From: Streptomyces clavifer | Lineage (GTDB): Bacteria; Actinomycetota; Actinomycetes; Streptomycetales; Streptomycetaceae | Assembly: GCA_014651175.1 (NCBI GenBank) | Contig: BMWJ01000001.1 | Span: 434,001 to 498,000, forward strand | Direction of reading: 5' to 3' | Length of the DNA stretch: 64,000 nucleotides | Shown: piece after piece, positions 43,503-52,919 of the stretch | How positions within the stretch are numbered: the stretch's first letter is position 1 | Layout: each line of letters begins with the position of its first letter | Made by a program: the position numbers and the translations under genes | The notes under the pieces: generated by a model | Database searches by the model: none | Told to the model about the DNA's origin: nothing | What the model saw: the letters and a program-made list of their open reading frames with translations, nothing else

Positions 43503-44288
43503 ATGGGCAACCCGGAGGACGCACGGATCCCCGAGGGCGCGCAGGTTCCTGAGGGCGCGGTCAAGCCCGAGGAGCAGCGGATGGGCCCGGTGCTGCGTCG
43601 CAGGGAGCAGGTGCAGCCGGGCACGACCGACCAGCGGCTGCTGGACTCCGAGGGCGACTCCGAGTGGGTGCACACCGACCCCTGGCGGGTGATGCGGATC
43701 CAGTCGGAGTTCGTGGAGGGATTCGGGGCGCTCGCGGAACTGCCGAGCGCCATCAGCGTCTTCGGTTCGGCCCGCACACCGGCCGGAGGGCCGGAATACG
43801 AGGCGGGCGTGCAGATCGGCCGGGCGCTGGTCGAGGCGGGCTTCGCCGTCATCACGGGCGGCGGTCCGGGGGCGATGGAGGCGGCGAACAAGGGCGCCCG
43901 GGAGGCGAAGGGGGTCTCCGTCGGGCTCGGCATCGAGCTGCCGTTCGAGTCCGGGCTGAATCCACATGTCGACATCGGCGTGAACTTCCGCTACTTCTTC
44001 GTCCGGAAGACGATGTTCGTGAAGTACGCCCAGGGCTTCGTCGTCCTGCCCGGTGGCCTGGGCACGCTGGACGAGCTCTTCGAAGCGTTGACGCTGGTGC
44101 AGACGGGCAAGGTGACGCGCTTCCCGATCGTCCTGTTCGGCACGGCCTACTGGGGCGGCCTGGTGGACTGGCTGCGGGACACGGTGGTGGCCCAGGGCAA
44201 GGCGTCCGAGCACGACCTGATGCTGTTCCACGTCACGGACGACGTCGACGAGGCGGTCCGGCTGGTGACCAAGGAGGTCGGGCGGTAG
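43503..44288 (+). CDS. LOG-family (TIGR00730) Rossmann-fold protein
   Basis: The 261-residue protein has the LOG motifs AVITGGGPGAMEAANKGARE and FVVLPGGLGTLDELFEALTL, the PGGxGT phosphate-binding site and a conserved Arg/Glu pair. Plant LOG enzymes release cytokinin bases from nucleotides, and bacterial members do likewise or hydrolyse nucleotide monophosphates. The first 60 residues are an extra acidic tail. GGAGGGAG lies upstream of ATG. It is convergent with folP-like gene. Confidence 0.9.
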   Translation: MGNPEDARIPEGAQVPEGAVKPEEQRMGPVLRRREQVQPGTTDQRLLDSEGDSEWVHTDPWRVMRIQSEFVEGFGALAELPSAISVFGSARTPAGGPEYEAGVQIGRALVEAGFAVITGGGPGAMEAANKGAREAKGVSVGLGIELPFESGLNPHVDIGVNFRYFFVRKTMFVKYAQGFVVLPGGLGTLDELFEALTLVQTGKVTRFPIVLFGTAYWGGLVDWLRDTVVAQGKASEHDLMLFHVTDDVDEAVRLVTKEVGR

Positions 44289-44325
44289 GGGCCCGGCCGG
44301 TCAGCCCGGGCCCCGGCCATGAGCC

Positions 44326-44343
44326 CGGGCCCCTCGGGGCCCG
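44326..44343. terminator. Hairpin between convergent LOG and folP-like genes
   Basis: CGGGCCCC/GGGGCCCG forms a perfect 8-bp stem with a 2-nt loop. The surrounding 145 bp has several further CCGGGGCC-type complementary blocks. Confidence 0.55.
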
Positions 44344-44433
44344 TCCGGGGCCCGGCCGTCTCCGGCACGCTCCGGGCCTCTCCGGCGATCGAGGAGGGAG
44401 GGCCGGGGCGGAGCCCGGCCCGGGGATCCGGGC

Positions 44434-45306
44434 CTAGGCCAGCCCCCGCCGGGCCACCGCGGGCGCGCGGTGGCCCGCGATGGACGCCACCATGTCCAGG
44501 ACCTGCCGGGTCTCCGCCACCTCGTGCACCCGGTACACCTGCGCCCCGAGCCACGCGGACACCGCCGTCGTCGCGAGCGTGCCCAGCACCCGTTCCTTGA
44601 CGGGCTTGTCGAGCGTCTCCCCGACGAAGTCCTTGTTGGACAGCGACACCAGCACCGGCCACCCCGTGTCCGTCATCTCTCCGAGCCTGCGCGTCGCCTC
44701 CAGCGAGTGCCGGGTGTTCTTGCCGAAGTCGTGACCCGGGTCGATCATGATCCCGTCCGGTCGGACCCCGAGCTCCACGGCCCGCTCGGCAAGGCCGACC
44801 GTCACCCGCAGGATGTCCGCCATCACGTCGTCGTACGCGATCCGGTGCGGCCGGGTCCGCGGCTCCGCGCCGCCCGCGTGCGTGCACACGAGCCCCGCGC
44901 CGTACCGTGCGGCCACCTCCGCGAGCTTCGGGTCGACGCCGCCCCACGCGTCGTTCAGGACGTCCGCCCCGGCCTCGCAGACGGCCTCGCCCACGTCGTG
45001 CCGCCAGGTGTCCACGCTGATCACCACGTCCGGGTGGCGGCGGCGCACCTCCGCCACGAAACCGACCGTGCGGCGTGCCTCCTCCGCCGCGGACACCTCC
45101 TCGCCGGGGCCGGCCTTCACCCCGCCGATGTCGATGATCGCGGCGCCCTCCGCCACGGCCTGCTCCACCCGGGCCAGCGCGGGTTCGTCGGTGAACGTCG
45201 CACCCTGGTCGTAGAAGGAGTCGGGGGTCCGGTTCACGATCGCCATGATCACCGGTTCGTGCGGTCCGAACTCCCGCCGCCCCAGCCTGAGCGCATCGCT
45301 TCGCAT
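44434..45306 (-). CDS. folP2: Dihydropteroate synthase family protein, FolP2-like
   Basis: The 290-residue TIM barrel has VIMAIVNRTPDSFYDQGATF, AAIIDIGGVKAGPGEEVSAA, MIDPGHDFGKNTRHSLEATR and VSLSNKDFVGETL. The first motif reads NRTPDSFYD instead of the usual NVTPDSFSD, which I recall from mycobacterial FolP2, a paralogue that lacks normal dihydropteroate synthase activity. The neighbourhood (dapE, LOG, DivIVA-domain protein, tag) matches mycobacterial folP2. So the folate function should be doubted. GAGGAGG supports ATG 45306. Confidence 0.82.
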   Translation of the reverse strand: MRSDALRLGRREFGPHEPVIMAIVNRTPDSFYDQGATFTDEPALARVEQAVAEGAAIIDIGGVKAGPGEEVSAAEEARRTVGFVAEVRRRHPDVVISVDTWRHDVGEAVCEAGADVLNDAWGGVDPKLAEVAARYGAGLVCTHAGGAEPRTRPHRIAYDDVMADILRVTVGLAERAVELGVRPDGIMIDPGHDFGKNTRHSLEATRRLGEMTDTGWPVLVSLSNKDFVGETLDKPVKERVLGTLATTAVSAWLGAQVYRVHEVAETRQVLDMVASIAGHRAPAVARRGLA

Positions 45307-45398
45307 CCCTGTGTTCCTCCTCGTCGGGTCGCCTGCGACCCTAACCGCCGGTGGCGCATGGCACGATCTGACCCGGACAGATTTCCGCTCCCGGGGAG

Positions 45399-45794
45399 AT
45401 GCGCGTGTTCTGGTTCTTGCTGCTCACGATGGCCGTGGTGGTGGCCGCCGTCACGATGGCGGTGGTAGGCGGAGGCGGAAGTGCGGTGCTGCAGGACGTG
45501 GAGTCCGAGCGGCTCACCGACCCGCTGCCGGCCGACCGCCCGGTCGGCCGCGCCGATGTCGAGGCCCTCCGGCTGCCCATGGCCGTGCGGGGCTACCGCA
45601 TGTCGGACGTGGACGAGGCGCTGGGCCGGCTCGGCGCCGAGCTCGCCGAGCGCGACGCCCGCATCGCCGAGCTGGAGTCCGCGCTCGCCGGGGCCCAGGC
45701 GGCCACGGTGACCGGCCCCGACCTGTTCAAGCGGCCGGGAGAGCCCCTGACCGGGGAGAACGGCCGGCCGCCGGGCGAGGACGACCCGCGATGA
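45399..45794 (+). CDS. Small membrane protein with DivIVA domain
   Basis: The 131-residue protein has one N-terminal helix (VFWFLLLTMAVVVAAVTMAV). A short linker precedes the DivIVA motif LPMAVRGYRMSDVDEALGRL and a coiled coil (GAELAERDARIAELESALAG). DivIVA domains bind curved membrane and, in actinobacteria, polar growth sites. GGGGAG precedes the start at 45399. It overlaps tag by 4 bp and holds the place of Rv1209 of M. tuberculosis in remembered synteny. Confidence 0.85.
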   Translation: MRVFWFLLLTMAVVVAAVTMAVVGGGGSAVLQDVESERLTDPLPADRPVGRADVEALRLPMAVRGYRMSDVDEALGRLGAELAERDARIAELESALAGAQAATVTGPDLFKRPGEPLTGENGRPPGEDDPR

Positions 45795-46378
45795 GCGGGG
45801 CCGAACCCGCCGCCGACGGCGGGCTGCGCTGCCCGTGGGGCCTCTCCACGGAGGACTACCTCGCCTACCACGACACCGAGTGGGGCAAGCCCGTACACGG
45901 CGACGACGCCCTCTTCGAGCGGCTCTGCCTGGAGGCCTTCCAGTCCGGCCTGTCCTGGCTGACGATCCTGCGCCGCCGTGAGGGGTTCCGCAGCGCCTTC
46001 GCGGGGTTCAGCATCCCCGCCGTCGCCGAGTTCACCGACGCCGACAAGGAGCGCCTCCTCGCCGACGCCGGCATCATCCGCAACCGCGCGAAGATCGACG
46101 CGACGCTCGCGAACGCCGAGGTGCTGGCCGGCTGGGGTGCCGGGGAGCTGGACGCACTCATCTGGTCCTACGCCCCCGACCCGGCCACCCGGCCCGCCCC
46201 GCGCACCCTCGGTGACGTACCGGCCGTCACCCCGGAGTCCACGGCGCTGGCCAAGGACCTCAAGAAGCGGTCGATCCGCTTCGTCGGCCCCACGACCGCC
46301 TACGCCCTCATGCAGGCCTGCGGTCTGGTCGACGACCACCTGGCCGACTGCGTGGCCCGCGGCCGCGGGGTGCGCTGA
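45791..46378 (+). CDS. tag: DNA-3-methyladenine glycosylase I
   Basis: The 195-residue protein begins MSGAEPAADGGLRCPWGLST. It has the Tag pattern of a zinc Cys in RCPWG, YHDTEWGKPVHGDDALFERL with the base-recognising Glu/Trp, CLEAFQSGLSWLTILRRREG and IRFVGPTTAYALMQACGLVD with the zinc-binding His of VDDH. It excises 3-methyladenine from alkylated DNA. ATG overlaps the stop of the DivIVA-domain gene (ATGA), hence coupled translation. The length is normal. Confidence 0.93.
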   Translation: MSGAEPAADGGLRCPWGLSTEDYLAYHDTEWGKPVHGDDALFERLCLEAFQSGLSWLTILRRREGFRSAFAGFSIPAVAEFTDADKERLLADAGIIRNRAKIDATLANAEVLAGWGAGELDALIWSYAPDPATRPAPRTLGDVPAVTPESTALAKDLKKRSIRFVGPTTAYALMQACGLVDDHLADCVARGRGVR

Positions 46379-46412
46379 CCCGCGGGGGCGCCCCGGGGGA
46401 GGGGTGACGCCC

Positions 46413-47234
46413 TCAGCGGCCGAGGTACTTCGGCCGCTGCTTGGCGAGGAACGCCTCGACCGCGATCGTGTGGTCCTGCGACGCGCCCGCCCTCGTCTGG
46501 AGTTCGTCCTCCTTCTCCAGCGACTCGGCGAGCGTGTGACCGGCGCCGTACGCCACGGAGGCCTTCAGCGCCGCGTAGGCCACCGTCGGGCCGTCCGCCA
46601 GGGCGCGGGCCACCGCGAGGGCCTCCTTCGCCAGATCCGCTGCGGGCACCACCTTGTTCGCGATGCCCAGCTCGTACGCCTCCTGGGCGGAGATCGAACG
46701 CGGGAAGAACAGCAGGTCCGCGGCGCGGCTCGCACCGATCAGCCGGGGCAGCGTCCACGAGACGCCCGAGTCGGCGGTCAGCGCCACGCCCGCGAAGGAC
46801 GTGTTGAAGGCTGCCGTGTCGGCGACCACCCGGTAGTCGGCGGCGAGCGCGAAACCGAAGCCGGCTCCCGCGGCGACCCCGTTCACCCCCGCGACCACGG
46901 GCTTCTCCATCTCGGTGAGGGTCCGCACGATCGGGTTGTAGTGCTCGCGGACGGTGCTCAGCGCGTTGCCGCCGTCCGTGTCGCGGGCCTCGGCGAGCTT
47001 GGCCACGTGCTCCTTGAGGTCCTGGCCCACGCAGAAGGCGCGCCCGGTCGCGGTGAGCAGAACCGCTCGTACGGCGGTGTCGTCCGCGACGGCCCGAAGG
47101 GCGTCACGGAGTGCGACCTTGGCCGCGGTGTTCATGGCGTTCATCGCGTCGGGGCGGTTGATCGTGATCGTCGCGAGCCCGTCGCTCACGTCCGTGAGCA
47201 CGGTGTCAGCCATGGTGTCGGCCGTGTCGGCCAT
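46413..47234 (-). CDS. Enoyl-CoA hydratase/isomerase family protein
   Basis: The 273-residue crotonase has the oxyanion-hole segments AVLLTATGRAFCVGQDLKEH and KPVVAGVNGVAAGAGFGFAL, with a catalytic-position Asp in LTADSGVSWTLPRLIG. In hydratases this region usually has Glu, so the reaction may be an isomerisation or another crotonase reaction. AGGAG lies 8 nt before ATG 47234. It is monocistronic and convergent with tag. Confidence 0.88.
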   Translation of the reverse strand: MADTADTMADTVLTDVSDGLATITINRPDAMNAMNTAAKVALRDALRAVADDTAVRAVLLTATGRAFCVGQDLKEHVAKLAEARDTDGGNALSTVREHYNPIVRTLTEMEKPVVAGVNGVAAGAGFGFALAADYRVVADTAAFNTSFAGVALTADSGVSWTLPRLIGASRAADLLFFPRSISAQEAYELGIANKVVPAADLAKEALAVARALADGPTVAYAALKASVAYGAGHTLAESLEKEDELQTRAGASQDHTIAVEAFLAKQRPKYLGR

Positions 47235-47426
47235 CGCAGGGTCTCCTTACGGATCCGGCATTGTGCCTGTCCAGGCAAGCATGGCCGACTCCGGGCGGGC
47301 GGGATATGTGACCTGCGTCTAACGATTGGCTCTCGGCTGAGGGCCGATGGCGGCGCAGTATCGCAGCTGGATCGCCGAATTGGGTGGTTATGAGAGAGCG
47401 CGTTGCGCAAGCGATGCCGACCGATG

Positions 47427-47457
47427 TTGGTCATCGGGGTCTCCCATGCGGGATAAT
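47427..47457 (+). promoter_or_regulatory. Candidate promoter for the DUF3117 gene
   Basis: TTGGTC (47427-47432) and GATAAT (47452-47457) are separated by 19 bp, about 90 bp upstream of ATG 47549. The -10 is good; the spacing is long. The remainder of 47235-47548 shows no gene. Confidence 0.38.
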
Positions 47458-47548
47458 GCGGAGGAAGCATTGTGTTCGACGCCGGTGAGGCAGCGCCTGT
47501 CATGGGGCCGCCGGTTGCGATGAGCTGGTTTCAGGAAGGGGAACGAGC

Positions 47549-47716
47549 ATGGCGGCCATGAAGCCGCGGACGGGCGACGGCCCGCTCGAGGTGACAAAGG
47601 AGGGGCGGGGCATCGTCATGCGCGTTCCGCTCGAAGGCGGCGGTCGGCTTGTCGTCGAGCTGACTCCGGACGAGGCCGATGCACTCGGCGACGCGCTGAA
47701 GAAGGTCGTCGGCTGA
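47549..47716 (+). CDS. DUF3117 small conserved protein
   Basis: The 55-residue protein reads MAAMKPRTGDGPLEVTKEGR and then GIVMRVPLEGGGRLVVELTP, DEADALGDALKKVVG. This is the nearly invariant actinobacterial DUF3117 family (Rv1211 in M. tuberculosis, recalled). It has no membrane segment. The function is unknown, but high conservation across actinobacteria suggests a basic cellular role. AAGGGGAA lies upstream. A strong terminator follows 24 bp after the stop. Confidence 0.93.
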   Translation: MAAMKPRTGDGPLEVTKEGRGIVMRVPLEGGGRLVVELTPDEADALGDALKKVVG

Positions 47717-47739
47717 GGCGGAGGCGCCCACACTTCGCG

Positions 47740-47772
47740 ACTGCCCCGGCACGGACTCCGTGCCGGGGCAGT
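47740..47772. terminator. Terminator between DUF3117 and methyltransferase genes
   Basis: A 33-nt palindrome with 16-bp perfect arms (ACTGCCCCGGCACGGA and complement) around a single central C, placed between convergent genes. Confidence 0.88.
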
Positions 47773-47795
47773 CGTGTGTCCGGGGGACCGGAGGA

Positions 47796-48461
47796 TCAGC
47801 CGCGTCGCACCGCGCACAGCAGCCCGTCGCCGACCGGCAGCAGCGTCGCCATGAGTTCCTGGCTCTCCCGTACGGCCCGCAGCAGCTCGCGCAGGCGGAG
47901 CACCTCGGCCGGCTGGGCCGCCGAGTCGATCGTGCGGCCGTCGGCGAAGACGCCCTCGAAGCAGACGAGGCCGCCGGGCCGCAGCAGGCGCAACGATTCA
48001 GCGAGGCAGTCCATGCTCTCCAGCCGGTCGCCGTCGCAGAAGACGAGGTCGTACCCGCCGTCCGCGAGCCGGGGCAGCACGTCGAGAGCCCGCCCGGGGA
48101 TGAACCGCGACCGGTTGGTGGCGAAGCCCGCCGCACGGAAGGCCTCGCGGGCGAACTGCTGGCGCTCCGGTTCCGGGTCGACGGTGGTCAGCACGCCGTC
48201 CGGACGCATTCCCTGCAGCAGATAGATGCCGGACACGCCCGTGCCGGTGCCGATCTCGGCCACCGCCTTGGCGTCCGCGGTGGCAGCGAGCAGGCGCAGC
48301 GCTGCGCCGGTGCCTGGTGACACCGAGCGGAGCCCCGTCTCGTGGGCCCGGTCCCGGGCCCAGAGCAGAGCTTCTTCCTCGGCGACAAAGGCGTCGGCGA
48401 ACGCCCAGCTCGTCTGCCGGTTGGCGGTAATGACCCTCTCCTGTCCCCGTAGTTGGCGCAA
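47796..48461 (-). CDS. SAM-dependent O-methyltransferase
   Basis: The 221-residue class I methyltransferase has the SAM loop VAEIGTGTGVSGIYLLQGM and VDPEPERQQFAREAFRAAGF. The metal-binding region YDLVFCDGDRLESMDCLAES and GGLVCFEGVFADG complete it. It resembles catechol-type O-methyltransferases (Rv1220c position, next to the sigma factor gene). The substrate is unknown. The start is taken as TTG 48461. It diverges from the sigma factor gene with 177 bp between. Confidence 0.88.
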   Translation of the reverse strand: MRQLRGQERVITANRQTSWAFADAFVAEEEALLWARDRAHETGLRSVSPGTGAALRLLAATADAKAVAEIGTGTGVSGIYLLQGMRPDGVLTTVDPEPERQQFAREAFRAAGFATNRSRFIPGRALDVLPRLADGGYDLVFCDGDRLESMDCLAESLRLLRPGGLVCFEGVFADGRTIDSAAQPAEVLRLRELLRAVRESQELMATLLPVGDGLLCAVRRG

Positions 48462-48638
48462 CGGTGACTGTATCCGCTGAACCCGGGAACCCGCAGATGG
48501 GACCGGGCGTTAGGAGGGGACAGGGGAAAACGCGCGGAACAGGGCCCGTCACCGGGCCCGGAATGCGCCCCTTGCTCCCGGGGACACCCGGGCACCAGCA
48601 GGGAAAAGTCTTATCCGGAGCTAACGGGCGAGGTGGCT

Positions 48639-49400
48639 ATGGTAGGGGCTCCACTGGACACCACCAGAGCCGATAGGGGAGGTGCGGCTGCGCCTGTGGA
48701 CCGGGGAGGAGTGCTGCGGCGCTTCCTCAGGCCGGCGGGTGAGCCGAACTCTGTGACCAACATTGCTGACCGTTCTTCCAACGATTCCGCACCGACCGCG
48801 ACCTTCGCCTCAGATGCGGATTCACAGGCGTGGACCCCGCCCTCATGGGAAGAGATCGTCAGCACGCACAGCGGTCGTGTGTACCGCCTTGCCTACCGAC
48901 TGACGGGTAATCAGCACGACGCCGAGGACCTCACGCAGGAAGTCTTCGTGCGCGTCTTCCGATCGTTGTCGACCTACACACCCGGCACCTTCGAGGGCTG
49001 GCTGCACAGGATCACGACGAATCTCTTCCTGGACATGGTCCGCCGCAAGCAGCGGATCCGCTTCGACTCGCTCGGTGACGACGCCGCCGAGCGGCTGCCC
49101 AGCCGTGAGCCGTCCCCGCAGCAGGCATTCAACGACACGCACTTCGACGCGGACGTGCAGCAGGCGCTGGACACCCTTGCGCCCGAGTTCCGTGCCGCCG
49201 TCGTGCTCTGTGACATCGAGGGCCTCTCGTACGAGGAGATCGCCGCCACGCTGGGCGTGAAGCTCGGCACCGTGCGCAGCCGCATCCACCGCGGCCGCTC
49301 GCACCTGCGCAAGGCCCTGCAGCACCGTTCGCCCGAGGCCCGCGCCGAGCAGCGCTCCCTGGCGGACGCGGTCCTGGCAGGGGAGGGCGGAGCGGCGTGA
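48639..49400 (+). CDS. ECF RNA polymerase sigma factor (SigE-like)
   Basis: The 253-residue protein has a roughly 70-residue non-conserved N-terminus. Region 2 follows ([50 protein letters not shown]), then region 4 ([40 protein letters not shown]). It recruits RNA polymerase to stress promoters. Its stop overlaps the start of the zinc anti-sigma gene, and htrA and tatB follow, the same arrangement as sigE-rseA-htrA-tatB of M. tuberculosis, so an envelope-stress role is likely. ATG 48639 has GAGG 5 nt upstream; GTG 48753 is an alternative start that would remove the extra N-terminus. Confidence 0.92.
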   Translation: MVGAPLDTTRADRGGAAAPVDRGGVLRRFLRPAGEPNSVTNIADRSSNDSAPTATFASDADSQAWTPPSWEEIVSTHSGRVYRLAYRLTGNQHDAEDLTQEVFVRVFRSLSTYTPGTFEGWLHRITTNLFLDMVRRKQRIRFDSLGDDAAERLPSREPSPQQAFNDTHFDADVQQALDTLAPEFRAAVVLCDIEGLSYEEIAATLGVKLGTVRSRIHRGRSHLRKALQHRSPEARAEQRSLADAVLAGEGGAA

Positions 49401-50377
49401 GCGGCACAGGTCCGACCCCCGCGGAACACCATCTGGGGGACCGTCTCGCCGCGCTCGTCGACGGTGAGCTGAAACACGACGCCAGGGAGCGCGTGCTCGC
49501 CCATCTGGCGACCTGTTCCAGGTGCAAGGCCGAGGCCGATGCGCAGCGGCGCCTGAAGAGCGCCTTCGCGACCGCGGCTCCTCCGTCGCCCTCCGAGGGC
49601 TTCCTGGCCCGCCTGCAGGGCCTTCCCGGGGGCCCGGGGAACGACGACAGCTCCTCCGGCGGCCCCTTCGGCGGCGGCCGGCGCTTCGGGGAGGGACTGT
49701 TTCCCGCACTGACACCGCCCGGCGCCGGCACGGAACCCGCCACCAAGCCCTCGCCGCTGGACGGCTTCGGCTACCTGCCCACCGCGCACGGCTCGAGCGC
49801 CGTACTGCCCGGCGGGCCTTCGTCCGCCTTCCGTATCCATGCCGTGAGCCGTGAGGCCGACCGTTCGCCCTGGCGGGCCCGGCGCTTCGCGTTCGCCGCG
49901 GCCAGTGCCGTCTCACTGGCGGCCATCGCGCTCGGCGGCGCCCTGCCCCTGGAGTACGGTCCCGAGGCGCCCCTCAGCGCCGGGGGCGCGGGCAGCAGCG
50001 GGAGACCGCTCGACACCGAGACACGGACCGGCGGTACGTCCGTCGCGGCCAGCCGCAGCGGCGGCGGTGCGCTGTCGGTCGACACGCGCCCCGGCGCTCC
50101 CACCGTGGCACCCACCGCGACGCCGTCATCGACCGCGCCGCAGGTCCTCGCCACGGCGCCCTCGCTGATCAGCACCACGGCACTCACCGGGCACACCTTC
50201 GCCTTCCCTGTGCTGAACGTGTCCGTTCCCCCACTGATACGTCCGACCGACGCGGGTCCGCTGCTCTCGGCGGCGCTCGGGGGCGACGAGAAGCCGAAGC
50301 AGGCGGCGCCCTCGGCGACGGCGTCCGCCTCACCGACGCTGCGTGACCGCGCGATGCCGCTTTCCCCACTGCGCTGA
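49397..50377 (+). CDS. Zinc-finger anti-sigma factor
   Basis: The 326-residue protein begins with a ZAS domain: [34 protein letters not shown], with the His-x3-Cys-x2-Cys zinc motif. A long Gly/Pro-rich linker and one probable membrane helix follow ([20 protein letters not shown], about residues 155-175). An outer Ser/Thr/Pro tail of 150 residues completes it. It should hold the preceding sigma factor inactive until a redox or envelope signal. The ATGA overlap couples their translation. The outer tail is longer than usual. Confidence 0.88.
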   Translation: MSGTGPTPAEHHLGDRLAALVDGELKHDARERVLAHLATCSRCKAEADAQRRLKSAFATAAPPSPSEGFLARLQGLPGGPGNDDSSSGGPFGGGRRFGEGLFPALTPPGAGTEPATKPSPLDGFGYLPTAHGSSAVLPGGPSSAFRIHAVSREADRSPWRARRFAFAAASAVSLAAIALGGALPLEYGPEAPLSAGGAGSSGRPLDTETRTGGTSVAASRSGGGALSVDTRPGAPTVAPTATPSSTAPQVLATAPSLISTTALTGHTFAFPVLNVSVPPLIRPTDAGPLLSAALGGDEKPKQAAPSATASASPTLRDRAMPLSPLR

Positions 50378-50467
50378 CCGGGTCCCTGCGCGCGGATTCG
50401 CAAACCTGGTTGAATTCCGGGAGGGACGCCCCTGTGGGGGCGTGCAAAGGCCAGCGGCGGGGAGAGC

Positions 50468-52207
50468 ATGGACGACGGGAAGCCCAGCGGGCCGAAGGCG
50501 AAATGGTGGAGCCGTCCCTCGACGGAACGTACCGGTCCTGCCGGGCCGGAGGACGCGATGCCGGTCGCGGACGGCTCCCACGACGCGGCGGTCCTGAACG
50601 GGGCGCCGGCTGCGGAGCCCGGGACCGCTGCCGGTGAGGCCGTACCCGCTCCGGCGGGTGAGCCGTTCACGCCCGGCCCCCGGGCACGGCCGCTGCACGC
50701 GCCCGACGAGTACAGCACCCCGCCCTACGGCGGGCCGGGGCCGTGGGCGCCGGCACCGCCCGTCCAGCGCCCGCTGCCGACGCCGGCCCACGGCACCCCC
50801 GTGCCCCCGCCCCACGCCGGGCCGAGCGGCCACGGGACGATCGCCCCGGCGCCCCCGGTACACGCGGGCGCCTCGGTTCCCGCCCAGCCCTCCGCCCAGC
50901 CCTCCGCGCAGGGCGACGCCTACCCGCCCCCGCCGCTTCCGGGGCCGCTGCAGCACGGTGCGCCCCCGCAGCCGGGGTCCCTGCCCTCCGTACCGCAGCA
51001 GACCTCGCAGTGGCTGCGCTACGACCCGTGGGGCGCGCCCCAGCAGCCCCTGAGCCACCCCGGGCCCGCCCTCGGGAACGACGCGGTGCCGCGCAAGGGC
51101 CGCCGGGGATCCGTCCTCGTCGGAGCCATGCTGCTCGCCCTCGTCGCGGGAGGTATCGGAGGAGGCATCGGGGCCTATGTCGAGCGCAACGGCGGCCTGA
51201 CCACGGTCGAGCTGCCCCAGGCGGGCCGGGACAGCGGGGGCCGCGCTCCCGACAGCGTCGCGGGCATCGCCGCCAGCGCACTGCCGGGTGTCGTCACCCT
51301 GCACGTCAGCGGCTCCGCCGAGTCCGGCACGGGCACCGGCTTCGTGCTCGACAACAAGGGCCACATCCTCACCAACAACCACGTCGTGGCCCCCGCGGGC
51401 TCCGCAGGGGACATCACCGTCACCTTCAGCGGCGGCGAGACCGCGCCCGCCGAGATCGTCGGCAAGGACAGCGGCTACGACCTGGCGGTCGTCAAGGTCA
51501 CGGGCGTGACCAACCTCAAGCCCCTGCAGCTCGGCAATTCCGACAACGTGCAGGTCGGCGACCCGGTGGTGGCCATCGGCGCCCCCTTCGACCTGTCCAA
51601 CACGGTCACCGCCGGCATCATCAGCGCCAAGGAGCGGCCCATCACCGCGGGCGGTGAGAAGGGGGACGGCACCGACGTCAGCTATGTCGACGCCCTGCAG
51701 ACCGACGCACCGATCAACCCCGGCAACTCCGGTGGCCCGCTGGTCGACGCCGAGGCCCGGGTCATCGGCATCAACAGCGCCATCCGGGCCGCCGGCAGCG
51801 GATCCGCCGCCCCGGAGGGCGGGCAGTCCGGCTCCATCGGCCTGGGCTTCGCGATACCGATCAACCAGGGCAAGCGGGTCGCCGAGGAGCTGATCAACAC
51901 GGGCAGGGCCACCCACCCGGTGATCGGCGTCACCCTCGACATGCAGTTCACCGGCGACGGGGCCAAGGTCGGCGGAAAGGGCGCCGGGGGAGGCTCGGCG
52001 GTCACGGCGGACGGTCCGGCGGACAAGGCGGGCATCGCGACGGGCGACATCATCACCGCGGTGGACGGCCGGCGGGTGCACAGCGGTGAGGAGCTGATCG
52101 TCAAGATCCGCGCCCACCGGCCGGGCGACCGGCTCGACCTCCGGCTGACACGCGACGGCAAGGACCTGTCCGTGACGTTGACCCTGGGTTCGGCGAGCGG
52201 CACCTGA
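50468..52207 (+). CDS. HtrA/DegP-type serine protease
   Basis: The 579-residue protein has a Pro-rich cytoplasmic region of about 210 residues. One membrane helix (VLVGAMLLALVAGGIGGGIG, about 217-237) and a trypsin-like domain with His305 (TNNHVVAP), Asp338 (YDLAVVK) and Ser421 (NPGNSGGPL) follow. A C-terminal PDZ domain contains DGPADKAGIATGDIITAVDG. It degrades or refolds damaged exported proteins. The position after the sigma/anti-sigma pair and before tatB matches mycobacterial htrA. ATG 50468 has GGGGAGAG upstream. Confidence 0.93.
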   Translation: MDDGKPSGPKAKWWSRPSTERTGPAGPEDAMPVADGSHDAAVLNGAPAAEPGTAAGEAVPAPAGEPFTPGPRARPLHAPDEYSTPPYGGPGPWAPAPPVQRPLPTPAHGTPVPPPHAGPSGHGTIAPAPPVHAGASVPAQPSAQPSAQGDAYPPPPLPGPLQHGAPPQPGSLPSVPQQTSQWLRYDPWGAPQQPLSHPGPALGNDAVPRKGRRGSVLVGAMLLALVAGGIGGGIGAYVERNGGLTTVELPQAGRDSGGRAPDSVAGIAASALPGVVTLHVSGSAESGTGTGFVLDNKGHILTNNHVVAPAGSAGDITVTFSGGETAPAEIVGKDSGYDLAVVKVTGVTNLKPLQLGNSDNVQVGDPVVAIGAPFDLSNTVTAGIISAKERPITAGGEKGDGTDVSYVDALQTDAPINPGNSGGPLVDAEARVIGINSAIRAAGSGSAAPEGGQSGSIGLGFAIPINQGKRVAEELINTGRATHPVIGVTLDMQFTGDGAKVGGKGAGGGSAVTADGPADKAGIATGDIITAVDGRRVHSGEELIVKIRAHRPGDRLDLRLTRDGKDLSVTLTLGSASGT

Positions 52208-52321
52208 CAGCCACCGGCAGGTACCGCCCGGACAGCTACGCCGGGTACCGTGGAGCCGGTCCGGCCGGCCTGGTGGCGGGAGAACCGCGGAGAACACGCA
52301 GAGGACACGAGGAGCAGCAAG

Positions 52322-52795
52322 GTGTTCAATGACATAGGTGCGCTCGAGCTGGTGACGCTCGTGGTTCTCGCCGTGCTCGTATTCGGCCCGGAGAAGCTGC
52401 CGAAGGTCATTCAGGACGTCACGCGCACCATCCGGAAGATCCGTGAGTTCTCGGACAGCGCCAAGGACGACATCCGTTCGGAGCTCGGCCCGCAGTTCAA
52501 GGACTTCGAGTTCGAGGACCTCAACCCCAAGACGTTCGTCCGCAAGCAGCTGATGGACGGCAACGACGACCTGGGGCTCAAGGAGATCCGCGAGAGCTTC
52601 GATCTGCGCAAGGAGATGGCCGACGTCACCGACGCGGTGAACGGCCGCGAGGCCGCGCCGTCCACCGGGACGGCAGCCGCGCCGTCCGCGGGCACGACAG
52701 CCGCACCGGCCGCGGCGGGTGCGCCCGACCTCCTCAAGAAGCCCGCTCAGCCCGCCAGGGACGAGCGACCGCCCTTCGACGCAGACGCCACCTGA
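52322..52795 (+). CDS. tatB: Sec-independent translocase subunit TatB
   Basis: The 157-residue protein starts at GTG 52322 with MFNDIGALELVTLVVLAVLV, then FGPEKLPKVIQDVTRTIRKI. This is the TatA/B helix followed by the FGPEKLP hinge and an amphipathic helix. The Glu in the helix (ALELV) is typical of TatB. The tail is Ala/Pro-rich. It forms the receptor complex with TatC for folded twin-arginine proteins; tatA and tatC are not in this window. AGGAG lies upstream. Confidence 0.93.
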   Translation: MFNDIGALELVTLVVLAVLVFGPEKLPKVIQDVTRTIRKIREFSDSAKDDIRSELGPQFKDFEFEDLNPKTFVRKQLMDGNDDLGLKEIRESFDLRKEMADVTDAVNGREAAPSTGTAAAPSAGTTAAPAAAGAPDLLKKPAQPARDERPPFDADAT

Positions 52796-52919
52796 GACAC
52801 GTCAATCCCGACTCGTCCGGACGGTATGGCTATTCTCCATCTGTCCGGTTGCGAGGTTGCCCATGCCCGAGGGGGGAGGGCCGCTCCGGATCTGAGTGAT
52901 CGAGGAGGCGGCCGGGCAG

